Part shown: positions 1 to 8,648 of the stretch, piece by piece
How the letters are laid out: every line of letters begins with the position of its first letter
How positions within the stretch are numbered: the stretch's first letter is position 1
NCBI GenBank assembly: GCA_963662525.1
Contig: OY759717.1
Span: 434,001-498,000, forward strand
Direction of reading: 5' to 3'
Source of the DNA: CAZSDU01 sp963662525
GTDB taxonomy: Bacteria > Bacteroidota > Bacteroidia > Bacteroidales > FEN-979
DNA length: 64,000 nucleotides
Notes under the pieces: model-generated
The model's database searches: none
The model's input: the letters and a program-made list of their open reading frames with translations, nothing else
Told to the model about the DNA's origin: nothing
Program-made: the position numbers and the translations under genes

Positions 1-1
1 G

Positions 2-553
2 CAGGCTATCTCCGGGGCATCCAAACAGGCATTCTCATTACTCGAAAACCTCCTGATATGGAGCCGATCACAAACCGGACAGATTATTTACAATCCGGAG
101 GAAATAGACCTGCACGAAAAAGTATCAGGAATTTTAAATCTCCTTGAAATGCAGGCAGATAAAAAACAAATTCATATGGAATCTGCCCTTTCTTCTCCCT
201 TTACAATAACAGCCGATAAAAATATGCTCGGAACGATAATGCGCAACCTGCTTTCCAACGCCATAAAATTCACGCCTAAGGGAGGGAAAATTAGAATTTC
301 TGCTGAAAAGCAAGCTGGCTTGATCATAATAACAGTCCGCGACACTGGTGTAGGTATTCCCCCCGAAAATCTGGAAAAAATTTTCAGGATTGAGAGCAAA
401 ATCAGCACTACAGGTACAGAGAAGGAAAAAGGTAGCGGTTTGGGACTGATATTATGCAAAGATTTCATTGAAAAACACGGCGGAAAAATATGGGTGGACA
501 GTGAAGAAGGGCAAGGCAGCACATTCAGGTTTACAGTACCGAACATCAATTAA
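2..553 (+). CDS. Histidine kinase, C-terminal part (gene begins before the window)
   Basis: The reading frame is already open at base 2, so the 5' part lies outside the window. What remains is the end of a dimerisation/phosphoacceptor helix pair followed by a HATPase_c domain. The N box (RNLLSNAIKF), the G1 box (DTGVGIP) and the G2 box (GSGLGLIL) are all intact, so the ATP-binding domain should be functional. The last 65 residues closely resemble those of the 7TM kinase at 8649-10418 (shared LCKDFIEK motif), so the two are probably paralogues. It lies 17 bases upstream of the next kinase gene and probably shares its transcript. The input domain cannot be known from this window. An in-frame ATG at 149 would give only a 134-aa fragment beginning inside the kinase domain and is not a credible start. 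Confidence 0.9.
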   Translation, partial: QAISGASKQAFSLLENLLIWSRSQTGQIIYNPEEIDLHEKVSGILNLLEMQADKKQIHMESALSSPFTITADKNMLGTIMRNLLSNAIKFTPKGGKIRISAEKQAGLIIITVRDTGVGIPPENLEKIFRIESKISTTGTEKEKGSGLGLILCKDFIEKHGGKIWVDSEEGQGSTFRFTVPNIN

Positions 554-570
554 ACAAAAATATTGAGTCT

Positions 571-3500
571 ATGGAGGAGTCAATGAAAATTCTGGTCATT
601 AGCCACAATAAGGATTTTATCCAAGGAATCAGGATGTTGTTTTCAGATGAGCCTTATGAGATCCTCGGAGCATTCAAGGGGGAAGAAGGACTCATCATGG
701 CCGGCGAACATCAACCCGATCTCGTACTGATGGATGTGGTGATGCCCGGGTTGGATGGTTATGAGGTTTGCCGACAAATCAAATCTGACCCTGGACAACA
801 CGGGATATTCGTAGTTCTGATCTCAGGTATGAAAACAGCCACCGATCATCTTTCTGACGGATTTGAGAGCGGAGCCGATGGATACCTCACCAAACCCATC
901 CCGGATCGTGAATTGCATGCCAGAATCAACGCGTATGCCCGTATTATCCGGAGCGAAAAAGCACTCAGAAAAAGCGAAGAGATGTTCCGCCACATTTTCG
1001 AAAATTCACCAGTTGGAAAGTCTATTACCGGGATTGACGGTTCCCTGAGAGTTAACAGGGCTTTCTGTGAAATGCTTGGGTATTCAAGGGAGGAATTGCT
1101 TCATAAAAACTGGAAAGAAATTACACATCCTGATGATATTGAAAAAAGTGATGAGGCAGTTGGCCTGTTATTGGGAAACAAAATAGGTAAAGCTGTTTTT
1201 GAAAAACGCTATATTCACAAAAATGGTCAGGAAGTCTGGGCGGAAGTAAGTACCACCACTCAGAAAGACGAAAACAGAAAACCCCAGTTTTTCATAACCT
1301 GTATCAGTAACATCACCCCCCGTAAGAAGGCAGAACACCAATTCCAAACCTTATCAGCACGCAATGAAGCCATATTATCTTCTGTTCCCGATATCGTCAT
1401 GGAAGTTGACAATAAAAAAGTTTATACCTGGGCCAACCAGGCTGGACTTGAATTTTTCGGGAAAGACGTAATCGGGAAAGAAGCCTCTTTTTTCTTTGAA
1501 GGTGAACAATCCACTTATGAAAAAGTGGCACCTGTTTTTTATGGTAGCGAGCAAATTATTTATGTTGAAAGCTGGCAGCGCAGAAAGGATGGTGAAAAAA
1601 GGTTATTAGCCTGGTGGTGCCGGACACTTAAAGATCACGAAAACAAAGTAACAGGAGCTTTATCAGCAGCCCGTGACATTACGGAGCAGAAACTGGCAAT
1701 TGATGAAATCAGGCATAACGAAGCACAATTAAAGAGTCTGATCAGTATATTGCAGCATGAGTCAGCGACCATACAGGAGTTTTTGGATTTTTCCCTGAAT
1801 GAAGCCATTACCTTAACAGGCAGTAAAATCGGCTATATATATTTTTACGATGAAAAGGAAGAACAATTCATTCTGAACTCCTGGTCAAAAGAGGTAATGA
1901 AAGAATGCTCCATTCCTGATCCGCCTACCTGTTTTGAATTGGCTAACACAGGTATATGGGGAGAGGCCGTCCGTCAGCGGAAACCGATCATCATCAATGA
2001 CTTCCAAGCATTTCATCCCTTAAAGTGCGGATATCCTGAAGGTCATGCCCCCCTCATTAAATACATGACAATCCCAGTTTTTCATGAAGGGAAAATAAAT
2101 GCCGTGGTAGGTGTTGCCAATAAAGCGAATGATTATACGGAGACCGATATGCTGCAATTAACCTTGTTAATGGATAACGTTTGGAGAGTTGTTTTGCAGA
2201 AAAGGTCCGAGATAGCCATCAGGGAAGGTGAAGAAAACTTCCGTGCAATCTTTGAAAATAATTCCGCCGCTGTAGCTATTATTGAAACAGATACCAGGAT
2301 CTCCATGGTCAATGAGGCCTATTGCCGGCTGAGCGGTTACTCGTCAAGCGAGGTGATTGGAATGAGCTGGACAGAACAGATTCACCCAGATGATCTAGAA
2401 CGGCTCAAAGATTATAACAAAAAAAGACTTCTGGATCCTGATAGTGCACCGGATAAATACGAATTCCGCTTTTTCAGGAAAGACGGTTCAGTGAGAAATG
2501 CCCTGATGTCGGTTTCAATGATCATGAAAAGCCAGAAGATCATTACTTCATTTATTGATATAACGGAACAAAAACAGGCTGAAAATAACTTGAGACGGAT
2601 CGAATGGATGCTGGGAACGGAAAAAGAAAATGCGTCACCTGCCTCTGAAAAAGAAATTATTGAGCCGGCCTATGGCGATCTTATAAAATTGAATTCCAAC
2701 CGGCTGATACTAAATTCAGTGGGCAGCAATTTATTGTACGACATTGCTGATGATTACCTTAGTCTCCTCGGAACTTCATCAGCGGTATACGAAAAGAACG
2801 GTGATTATGCCTTGGGAATCTTTTCTTCAGGCTGGTGCCGCTTCATGGATCAGGCTTCACGAAATCTTTGTGATACTGATGATAACCGGGAAGCCCTGTC
2901 ATGCGGCAAGTGGCTTTGTCATGAATCATGCTGGACCAGAGCCTCAAAAACAGCCATAGAAGAAGGGAAACCGACAGATATTGAATGTGAAGGAGGAATT
3001 CATCTTTATGCTGTACCCATCCTGGCGGACCGGGAAATTGTCGGCGCCATCAATTTCGGATATGGCGATCCGCCCCATGAACCTTCCGTGCTTATCAAAC
3101 TTTCCGAAAAATTCGGAGTTCCGGTTGAAACGCTGCAAGAACTTTCAAACAAATACGAATCACGACCCCCATTTATTATATCCCTGGCAAAAAAACGGCT
3201 GGAAGTTTCAGCCCGGCTTATCGGTGAAATCGTTGAGCGGAAACGAGCAGAAGAAGCGCTGAACATTTCCGTCTCACAGTGGCAATCAACCTTTGATGCT
3301 GTTAACGATGGTATTTGCCTGATTGATCTGGACCAGCATATCCTTCGTTGCAACAGCGCCATGGCCGATATGTTCCATCTGTCGGAGTCGCAGATGATAG
3401 GAAAACACTGTTTCCAGATCGTGCATGGAACGTATACACCTCTTTGCGAATGCCCGGTACTTAAAATGAAGGCAACAGGAAAGCGGGAAAATCTTGAGGT

Positions 3501-4365
3501 TCATATCACCGGTCAATGGTATGATATCATTGTTGATCCCCTGTTCGATGATCATGGACAGCTTGTGGGCGCCGTTCATATCGTACGCAACATAACCGAA
3601 AAGGTAGAAACCCTGAAGTTGCTGGAAGAGATGAACATTACCCTTGAAAAACGGGTAGCTGAGCGGACATCTGCGCTTCAGACCAGCAACGATGAACTGG
3701 AAGCGTTTGCCTATTCTGTCTCTCATGACCTGCGCGCTCCTTTAAGAGCGCTCAATGGCTTTTCCCATATCCTTCAGGAAGAACATACGGACAAATTGGA
3801 TGAGGAAGGGCTTCGATTACTAAAAGTGATCAGTGAAAATGCTAAAAAAATGGGACACCTGATTGATGATTTGCTAGCCTTTTCGCGTCTGAATCGACAG
3901 GAAATAAAATCAGCCAGGATCAATATGAAGTTGATGGCCAACGAGGTATTTGAGGAATTCAAATTGGAGGCAGGCAACAACACGGAATTTCATATCCTGT
4001 CAATTCCGGATGCTGACGGTGATCCTTCCATGATACGCCAGGTATGGAGAAACCTGATCGGGAATGCCATTAAATTTTCCGCACCCAAACCTCACCGCAT
4101 CATTGAAATCGGAAATTATGATGAAGGCGATCAATCCGTTTACTATATCAGAGATAACGGGGTTGGGTTTGATATGGAATATGCTCCCAAGATGTTCGGT
4201 GTTTTTCAGCGGCTTCACAGCGCTGCGGAATTTGATGGAACCGGAGTCGGACTGGCCATTGTTCAACGCATCGTGCATCGTCACGGCGGCCGGGTATGGG
4301 CCGAAGGGAAAGTAGATGAAGGTGCGGTGATTTATTATACCTTAGCAACTCAAAACAAAGAATAA
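571..4365 (+). CDS. Multi-sensor hybrid histidine kinase (REC-PAS-PAS-GAF-PAS-PocR-PAS-HisKA-HATPase)
   Basis: A 1264-aa soluble kinase with no membrane segment. It starts with a receiver (phosphoacceptor D55, motif LMDVVMP). Then follow two PAS domains (about 134-254 and 259-375), a GAF domain (about 385-548), a PAS (about 555-670), a cysteine-rich PocR-type ligand domain (about 711-880), a PAS (about 896-1010), a HisKA domain with H1052 in SVSHDLRAPL, and HATPase_c with N and G boxes. This kinase type (SHDLRAPLRAL) commonly pairs with a single-domain Rcp1-like regulator, and one follows one base downstream. The PocR region keeps the Cys-rich stretch around CGKWLCHESCW. PocR domains are known to bind small molecules such as propanediol, but the ligand here is unknown. 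An alternative start at 583 is preceded by GGAGG and would remove four residues. The N-terminal receiver suggests it is itself controlled by another kinase, possibly the upstream one. Confidence 0.9.
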   Translation: MEESMKILVISHNKDFIQGIRMLFSDEPYEILGAFKGEEGLIMAGEHQPDLVLMDVVMPGLDGYEVCRQIKSDPGQHGIFVVLISGMKTATDHLSDGFESGADGYLTKPIPDRELHARINAYARIIRSEKALRKSEEMFRHIFENSPVGKSITGIDGSLRVNRAFCEMLGYSREELLHKNWKEITHPDDIEKSDEAVGLLLGNKIGKAVFEKRYIHKNGQEVWAEVSTTTQKDENRKPQFFITCISNITPRKKAEHQFQTLSARNEAILSSVPDIVMEVDNKKVYTWANQAGLEFFGKDVIGKEASFFFEGEQSTYEKVAPVFYGSEQIIYVESWQRRKDGEKRLLAWWCRTLKDHENKVTGALSAARDITEQKLAIDEIRHNEAQLKSLISILQHESATIQEFLDFSLNEAITLTGSKIGYIYFYDEKEEQFILNSWSKEVMKECSIPDPPTCFELANTGIWGEAVRQRKPIIINDFQAFHPLKCGYPEGHAPLIKYMTIPVFHEGKINAVVGVANKANDYTETDMLQLTLLMDNVWRVVLQKRSEIAIREGEENFRAIFENNSAAVAIIETDTRISMVNEAYCRLSGYSSSEVIGMSWTEQIHPDDLERLKDYNKKRLLDPDSAPDKYEFRFFRKDGSVRNALMSVSMIMKSQKIITSFIDITEQKQAENNLRRIEWMLGTEKENASPASEKEIIEPAYGDLIKLNSNRLILNSVGSNLLYDIADDYLSLLGTSSAVYEKNGDYALGIFSSGWCRFMDQASRNLCDTDDNREALSCGKWLCHESCWTRASKTAIEEGKPTDIECEGGIHLYAVPILADREIVGAINFGYGDPPHEPSVLIKLSEKFGVPVETLQELSNKYESRPPFIISLAKKRLEVSARLIGEIVERKRAEEALNISVSQWQSTFDAVNDGICLIDLDQHILRCNSAMADMFHLSESQMIGKHCFQIVHGTYTPLCECPVLKMKATGKRENLEVHITGQWYDIIVDPLFDDHGQLVGAVHIVRNITEKVETLKLLEEMNITLEKRVAERTSALQTSNDELEAFAYSVSHDLRAPLRALNGFSHILQEEHTDKLDEEGLRLLKVISENAKKMGHLIDDLLAFSRLNRQEIKSARINMKLMANEVFEEFKLEAGNNTEFHILSIPDADGDPSMIRQVWRNLIGNAIKFSAPKPHRIIEIGNYDEGDQSVYYIRDNGVGFDMEYAPKMFGVFQRLHSAAEFDGTGVGLAIVQRIVHRHGGRVWAEGKVDEGAVIYYTLATQNKE

Positions 4366-4366
4366 T

Positions 4367-4807
4367 ATGGAAACGAATGCGATTGATATTTTACTCGTGG
4401 AAGATAATCCGAATGATGCGGAACTAACCCTCCGTGCCCTGAAAAAGAACAACATCATCAATAAGATCCATCATATCACCGACGGGGCTGAAGCGCTGGA
4501 GTATTTCTTTTCATCAGGTCGCTATAAGGACCGTGATATAACCCAAAAGCCTAAAATCGTGATCCTTGATCTTAAACTCCCGAAAGTCGATGGGATTGAG
4601 ATCCTCCGCCGGATAAAAGCCGATGAAACACTTAAAACAATACCCGTTGTTATCCTTACTTCTTCCAGGGAAGAAAGGGATATCATCGAAAGTTACAAGC
4701 TGGGAGTAAACAGCTATATCGTAAAACCGGTCGATTTTGAAAAGTTTGCCACTGCCGTCAGGGACCTCGGTCTATACTGGCTGTTATTGAATCAACCACC
4801 ATTATAA
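4367..4807 (+). CDS. Single-domain response regulator, Rcp1-like
   Basis: A 146-aa stand-alone receiver. The acidic pair near the N-terminus (VEDN), the phosphoacceptor D68 in VILDLKLPK, the conserved Thr/Ser in LTSS and K120 in VKPVDF are all present. There is no output domain, so it should act by protein-protein contact or as a phosphorelay intermediate. It starts one base after the stop of the 1264-aa kinase, so the two are almost certainly co-transcribed. The same kinase/regulator pairing is common in cyanobacterial and Bacteroidota phytochrome-like systems. It probably takes phosphate from H1052 of that kinase. Confidence 0.92.
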   Translation: METNAIDILLVEDNPNDAELTLRALKKNNIINKIHHITDGAEALEYFFSSGRYKDRDITQKPKIVILDLKLPKVDGIEILRRIKADETLKTIPVVILTSSREERDIIESYKLGVNSYIVKPVDFEKFATAVRDLGLYWLLLNQPPL

Positions 4808-4831
4808 TGTGCTGAGTTAAAAAAAAATCCA

Positions 4832-7528
4832 ATGAAAGAAACCTTAAGGATTTTGCTCGTTGAAGATCTGATGACAGATGCTGAAATTGTCAGGTATGAA
4901 ATTAAAAAAGCTGGTATTCAATATGAGGATCAGTTAGTCGAGACCAAAGAAGCCTATGTTCATTCATTGCAGAATTTCGTACCTGATCTTATCCTTTCAG
5001 ATTATGCTCTTCCTCATTTCAATGGGATGAAAGCGCTTCAGATCAGAAATGAATTAACACCCGGCATCCCGTTTATCCTTGTAACCGGCTCTACCAATGA
5101 AGAAATTGCCGTGGAATGTATGAAAGCAGGCGCCGACGATTACCTGATCAAAGGGAATCTCACCCGCATGGTTCCTGCCATCCATGCTGCCATGGAGAAA
5201 TGGAGCATCATCCACGCCAAAGATAATGCCGAAAAAGCCCTTCAGGAAAGCGAAAAAAAATACCGTAAAATATTTGAAAGCATTCAGGATGTTTTTTATC
5301 AGGTCGATGTTTCCGGACGTATCACCGAGATAAGTCCTTCCATTTTTAAATATTCCGGTTACACGAGAGATGAGCTGATCGGAAAACCGGTTGAGGAAGT
5401 GTATCACAACCCGGACGACAGGGAAGCACTGATGACCGCATTGCAGCATAAGGGAGAAGTAATTGATTATGATGTTCAGTTAAGAACAAAGGATGGCATG
5501 ATTAAATGGGCCTCTTTGAATATTCATCTCATGCTTGATGCTGAGGGAAAAACGGCCGGACTGGAAGGTTCCCTGCGTGAAGTCACTTCAAGAAAATTTG
5601 CTGAAGAATCGCTGAAAGAGAGTGAAGAGAAATTCAGAACCTTGGCAGAATCGGCGCCCTATGCCATCATGATTTACCAGAATGATTATTGGGTTTATAC
5701 CAATCAGGCTGGAGAAGAGATCAGCGGATACACGGCGGATGAACTTTATCAGATGAAGTTCTGGGAATTTGTCTCTGAAGAACACAGGGAAATGGTTTTT
5801 CTGAATGGGAGAAACCGTGAGAACGAAAAAATTAGAAAATCCTCCTATGAATTTAAAATTGTAACTAAAAGCGGTTCTAAAAAATGGGTTTATCTTACTG
5901 GAAATGTTATAAAATACATGGGTATTCCATCCGGGATTATTTCAGTCATTGATATTTCGGACCGTAAACATGCAGAACTGGCTTTAAAGCAAAGTGAAGC
6001 CCTCCTTCAGAAAATTTTCGATATTCTGCCCATCGGATTATGGCTTGCAGATCCCAGCGGAAAACTGATCAGGGGAAATCCTGCAGGCGTTAGAATCTGG
6101 GGTGCTGAACCTACCGTTGGAATTGAAGAATATGGTGTATTTAAAGCAAGAAGGCTTCCGGAAAGAATTGAATTAGGTCCTGAAGATTGGGCCCTGGCGC
6201 AAACCGTCAAGGAGGGGGTCACTATCGAAAATGAATTACTTGAAATTGATGCATTTGATGAAAAAAAAAGGATCATCCTCAATTTTACGGCTCCTGTTCT
6301 GGATGATGCAGGGAAGATGCTTGGTGCCATCGTTGTGAACAATGATATTACAGACCTGAAAACAATTGAACAGGAATTGATCGATGCCAGAGATAAAGCC
6401 GAAGAATCCGATCGTCTGAAATCTGCTTTCCTGGCCAATATGAGCCATGAGATCCGAACACCAATGAACGGTATCATTGGGTTTTCCGAGTTGCTTGATG
6501 ATGAAGATCTTTCTCAGGATGAACGCAAGAAATTTATCTCCATCATCAGCAGCAGCAGCAAACACCTACTTGCCCTGATCAACGACATCATTGACCTGGC
6601 TAAAATAGAAAGTAATCAGATGGCATTATGCCAGGCTGATTTTAACCTGAATCACCTCCTGGATGAGCTTTTCCTGAGCTTCCAAAATGAAATGAAAAGA
6701 ATGGGAAAAGATTCAGTGGAACTGATCGTTGAAAAACCATGGAAAGATGGAGACAGCATTTTGTATTCCGATGAAATCAGAATCCGCCAGGTTCTGAATA
6801 ACCTGATCGGGAATGCCATTAAATTTACCAGCAAGGGATCTATCCATTTCGGTTATATGGAGCAGAAAGGGAAACTACAGTTTTTCATCAAAGATACCGG
6901 GAAAGGCATAACCGACAATAAAAAGAACCTCATTTTTGAACGCTTTCGCCAGGAAGAAGAATCCAATACCCGTCAATTCGGGGGTAGCGGGTTGGGACTT
7001 CCGATTTCCAAAGGCCTGATTGAACTTCTCGGGGGTGAACTGTGGATGGATTCAACCGAAGGGATGGGATCGACCTTTTTCTTTACCCTCCCGACAAACC
7101 CTAAAGAAGCGGGAAAACAACCGGTAATTCAACCGAAAACATTGTATCATCCAGCCTCTTTTCAAGGTAAAACCATCCTTGTCGCTGAAGATGTGTATGA
7201 TAACTATGAACTGCTCGAAATGATGCTAAAAAAAACCCAGGCCGGATTCCTTTATGCTCCTAACGGAAAAGAAGCAGTGGAGCTGCTTAAGCAGCATAAA
7301 TCCATTGATCTTATCCTGATGGATATTCAGATGCCTGTTCTGAATGGTTATGAAGCTACCCGGGAAATCAGGAAGGAAAACCAGACAATTCCCATCATTG
7401 CCCTCACCGCTCATGCTTATGCTGAAGATCGTCAGAAATGCATGGAATCCGGATGCTCTGATTTCATCACCAAGCCCATAAAAAAAGAAGAACTGCTGAA
7501 TATGATCAGCCGGTACCTGGTTGCTTAA
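4832..7528 (+). CDS. Hybrid histidine kinase (REC-PAS-PAS-PAS-HisKA-HATPase-REC)
   Basis: An 898-aa soluble hybrid kinase. It has an N-terminal receiver (D57 in LILSDYALP), three PAS domains (about 137-255, 260-378 and 384-510), a HisKA domain with H539 in MSHEIRTPMNG, HATPase_c (N box RQVLNNLIGNAIKF, G boxes DTGKGI and GSGLGLPIS), and a C-terminal receiver with D831 in LILMDIQMP. All catalytic motifs look intact. It is the last gene of the plus-strand signalling cluster that starts before the window, 24 bases after the Rcp1-like regulator. Receivers at both ends suggest a phosphorelay with the preceding genes, the N-terminal one as input and the C-terminal one as relay. Its stop codon overlaps that of the convergent secreted-protein gene by four bases. 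Confidence 0.92.
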   Translation: MKETLRILLVEDLMTDAEIVRYEIKKAGIQYEDQLVETKEAYVHSLQNFVPDLILSDYALPHFNGMKALQIRNELTPGIPFILVTGSTNEEIAVECMKAGADDYLIKGNLTRMVPAIHAAMEKWSIIHAKDNAEKALQESEKKYRKIFESIQDVFYQVDVSGRITEISPSIFKYSGYTRDELIGKPVEEVYHNPDDREALMTALQHKGEVIDYDVQLRTKDGMIKWASLNIHLMLDAEGKTAGLEGSLREVTSRKFAEESLKESEEKFRTLAESAPYAIMIYQNDYWVYTNQAGEEISGYTADELYQMKFWEFVSEEHREMVFLNGRNRENEKIRKSSYEFKIVTKSGSKKWVYLTGNVIKYMGIPSGIISVIDISDRKHAELALKQSEALLQKIFDILPIGLWLADPSGKLIRGNPAGVRIWGAEPTVGIEEYGVFKARRLPERIELGPEDWALAQTVKEGVTIENELLEIDAFDEKKRIILNFTAPVLDDAGKMLGAIVVNNDITDLKTIEQELIDARDKAEESDRLKSAFLANMSHEIRTPMNGIIGFSELLDDEDLSQDERKKFISIISSSSKHLLALINDIIDLAKIESNQMALCQADFNLNHLLDELFLSFQNEMKRMGKDSVELIVEKPWKDGDSILYSDEIRIRQVLNNLIGNAIKFTSKGSIHFGYMEQKGKLQFFIKDTGKGITDNKKNLIFERFRQEEESNTRQFGGSGLGLPISKGLIELLGGELWMDSTEGMGSTFFFTLPTNPKEAGKQPVIQPKTLYHPASFQGKTILVAEDVYDNYELLEMMLKKTQAGFLYAPNGKEAVELLKQHKSIDLILMDIQMPVLNGYEATREIRKENQTIPIIALTAHAYAEDRQKCMESGCSDFITKPIKKEELLNMISRYLVA

Positions 7529-8298
7529 TTACCCAGGAAAATCTTTCGCATCAAACGATCTTTTCCGCTGCTCAGGGTGAGCAGCCCCACTGCCTCTCTT
7601 GGCAAAATAGCCAAGGTGGGGTTCTGTATACTGATCTCCGCATCGGCAATGAATTTCCCGCTCAGATCATATAATAATGCCCTCCCATGAAAACCGGCGG
7701 GCAGGTTGCCGAAAGAAATACCGGTTTTATTCATAAGGATACTGATCTGATTCATGGGATTCTCCGGAATGGCCACACCGGTCTGTCCTGCAGCAATTGA
7801 TTTTCCTTCCACATCATTCATGGCTGCTTCATAGAGGTAGAATATTTTATGAAAGATGTCAAGTTTCAATGAAATCCAGCCATAATAAATCTTATCATTT
7901 AACACATCAACCAGGTTGAAACCAATGTAAGTAACTGTGTTTGAAGGCATGTGTAAGGAATCCATATGAACCAGCAGAAAGTTCCCTGCCGTAAAATCCA
8001 TGGATCCGTTGATGGAATCCCCCCGCTGGAAAAAATGTAAAAGATCCGGATTGGCCCCGTAACAAAGAGATGTATTCTCTTCCTGCTCCAGCAGCAGGTC
8101 GTGAAACATGAAGTTTCCAGAAAACGTAAAATCTGCTACTCCATCCTTGTTCACATCAATGGTTTTTCTCCAATCGGTGGTAAGTGGATTGGTTTGGCGG
8201 AAATCAATCTCAGTCAGTATAATCCCAGCAAAGGAATTGAATGAGAGCATCATAAGGATAAAGAGAAACAGTAAATTATCTGGCCTGATTGTTTTCAT
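7525..8298 (-). CDS. Secreted hypothetical protein with probable type IX sorting domain
   Basis: A 257-aa protein with an N-terminal signal peptide (hydrophobic stretch about residues 9-24, ending SFAG). A short acidic motif, DVNKDGVADF, resembles calcium-binding loops of FG-GAP or dockerin-like repeats. The last 70 residues look like a type IX secretion C-terminal domain: a LYDLSGKF strand, a middle beta segment and a terminal basic strand ending KIFL. This predicts transport to the outer membrane or surface through the Por system. The central region was not matched to a known family. It is monocistronic, and a possible TAnnTTTG box lies at 8321-8328 inside the end of the upstream ppnP gene. 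Confidence 0.7.
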   Translation of the reverse strand: MKTIRPDNLLFLFILMMLSFNSFAGIILTEIDFRQTNPLTTDWRKTIDVNKDGVADFTFSGNFMFHDLLLEQEENTSLCYGANPDLLHFFQRGDSINGSMDFTAGNFLLVHMDSLHMPSNTVTYIGFNLVDVLNDKIYYGWISLKLDIFHKIFYLYEAAMNDVEGKSIAAGQTGVAIPENPMNQISILMNKTGISFGNLPAGFHGRALLYDLSGKFIADAEISIQNPTLAILPREAVGLLTLSSGKDRLMRKIFLGN

Positions 8299-8307
8299 AG
8301 TACTATT

Positions 8308-8589
8308 TTATTTATAAAGACAAAGGTAAGCTGCATCTGATTCTATCTTCAATTTAAATTTCAGATCCTTTCCGACAATAAAAGTATCATAGGGTCGGAA
8401 TTCTTTCCAGACCGGTTCACCCGGTAATAAAACAGACATCATGCCTGATACCACCGTCATATATTCTGTGGTTGAAGTTCCGAATTCATATTCTCCGGGA
8501 GCCATAACACCCAGGGTCGCCGGTCCTTCTTCAGTGGAAAAAGCAATAGATTTGACCTTTCCTTCAAAATACTCATTGGTTTTGAACAT
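8308..8589 (-). CDS. ppnP: Pyrimidine/purine nucleoside phosphorylase PpnP (DUF1255)
   Basis: A 93-aa single-domain cupin, the usual full length for the PpnP family. Typical features are the N-terminal NEYFEGKVKSI segment, the GVMAPGEYEFGT loop and the terminal beta strands ending AYLCLYK. The family catalyses phosphorolysis of several nucleosides to the free base and ribose 1-phosphate in the cytoplasm, feeding nucleoside salvage. Here it is the first of two minus-strand genes, nine bases before the secreted protein, to which it has no obvious functional link. A TAAATTTG promoter-like box on its strand lies at 8604-8611, back-to-back with one for the plus-strand kinase. Confidence 0.88.
   Translation of the reverse strand: MFKTNEYFEGKVKSIAFSTEEGPATLGVMAPGEYEFGTSTTEYMTVVSGMMSVLLPGEPVWKEFRPYDTFIVGKDLKFKLKIESDAAYLCLYK
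8321..8328 (-). promoter_or_regulatory. Promoter -7-like box for the secreted protein
   Basis: On the minus strand this reads TACCTTTG, matching the Bacteroidota -7 consensus TAnnTTTG, 23 bases before the start codon at 8298. It lies within the 3' end of ppnP. No clear -33 TTTG is visible, only a related ATTG about 21 bases upstream. Confidence 0.4.
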
Positions 8590-8603
8590 AAGATTAGTTT
8601 TTA

Positions 8604-8611
8604 CAAATTTA
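8604..8611 (-). promoter_or_regulatory. Promoter -7-like box for ppnP
   Basis: The minus-strand sequence TAAATTTG fits TAnnTTTG and lies 15 bases before the ppnP start at 8589. It is one half of a divergent promoter pair with 8623-8630. Confidence 0.45.
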
Positions 8612-8622
8612 AGAAAAAAACA

Positions 8623-8630
8623 TAAATTTG
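8623..8630 (+). promoter_or_regulatory. Promoter -7-like box for the 7TM kinase
   Basis: TAAATTTG fits TAnnTTTG and lies 18 bases before the ATG at 8649. No strong -33 TTTG is seen at the expected distance. It probably starts transcription of the kinase and the MscS gene after it. Confidence 0.5.
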
Positions 8631-8648
8631 CTCTAAATAAGTAGACCC

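Noticed and set aside
3006..3726. Long antisense ORFs inside the 1264-aa kinase and other genes
   Set aside because: They are shadows of strongly supported domains on the other strand and show no recognisable protein features.
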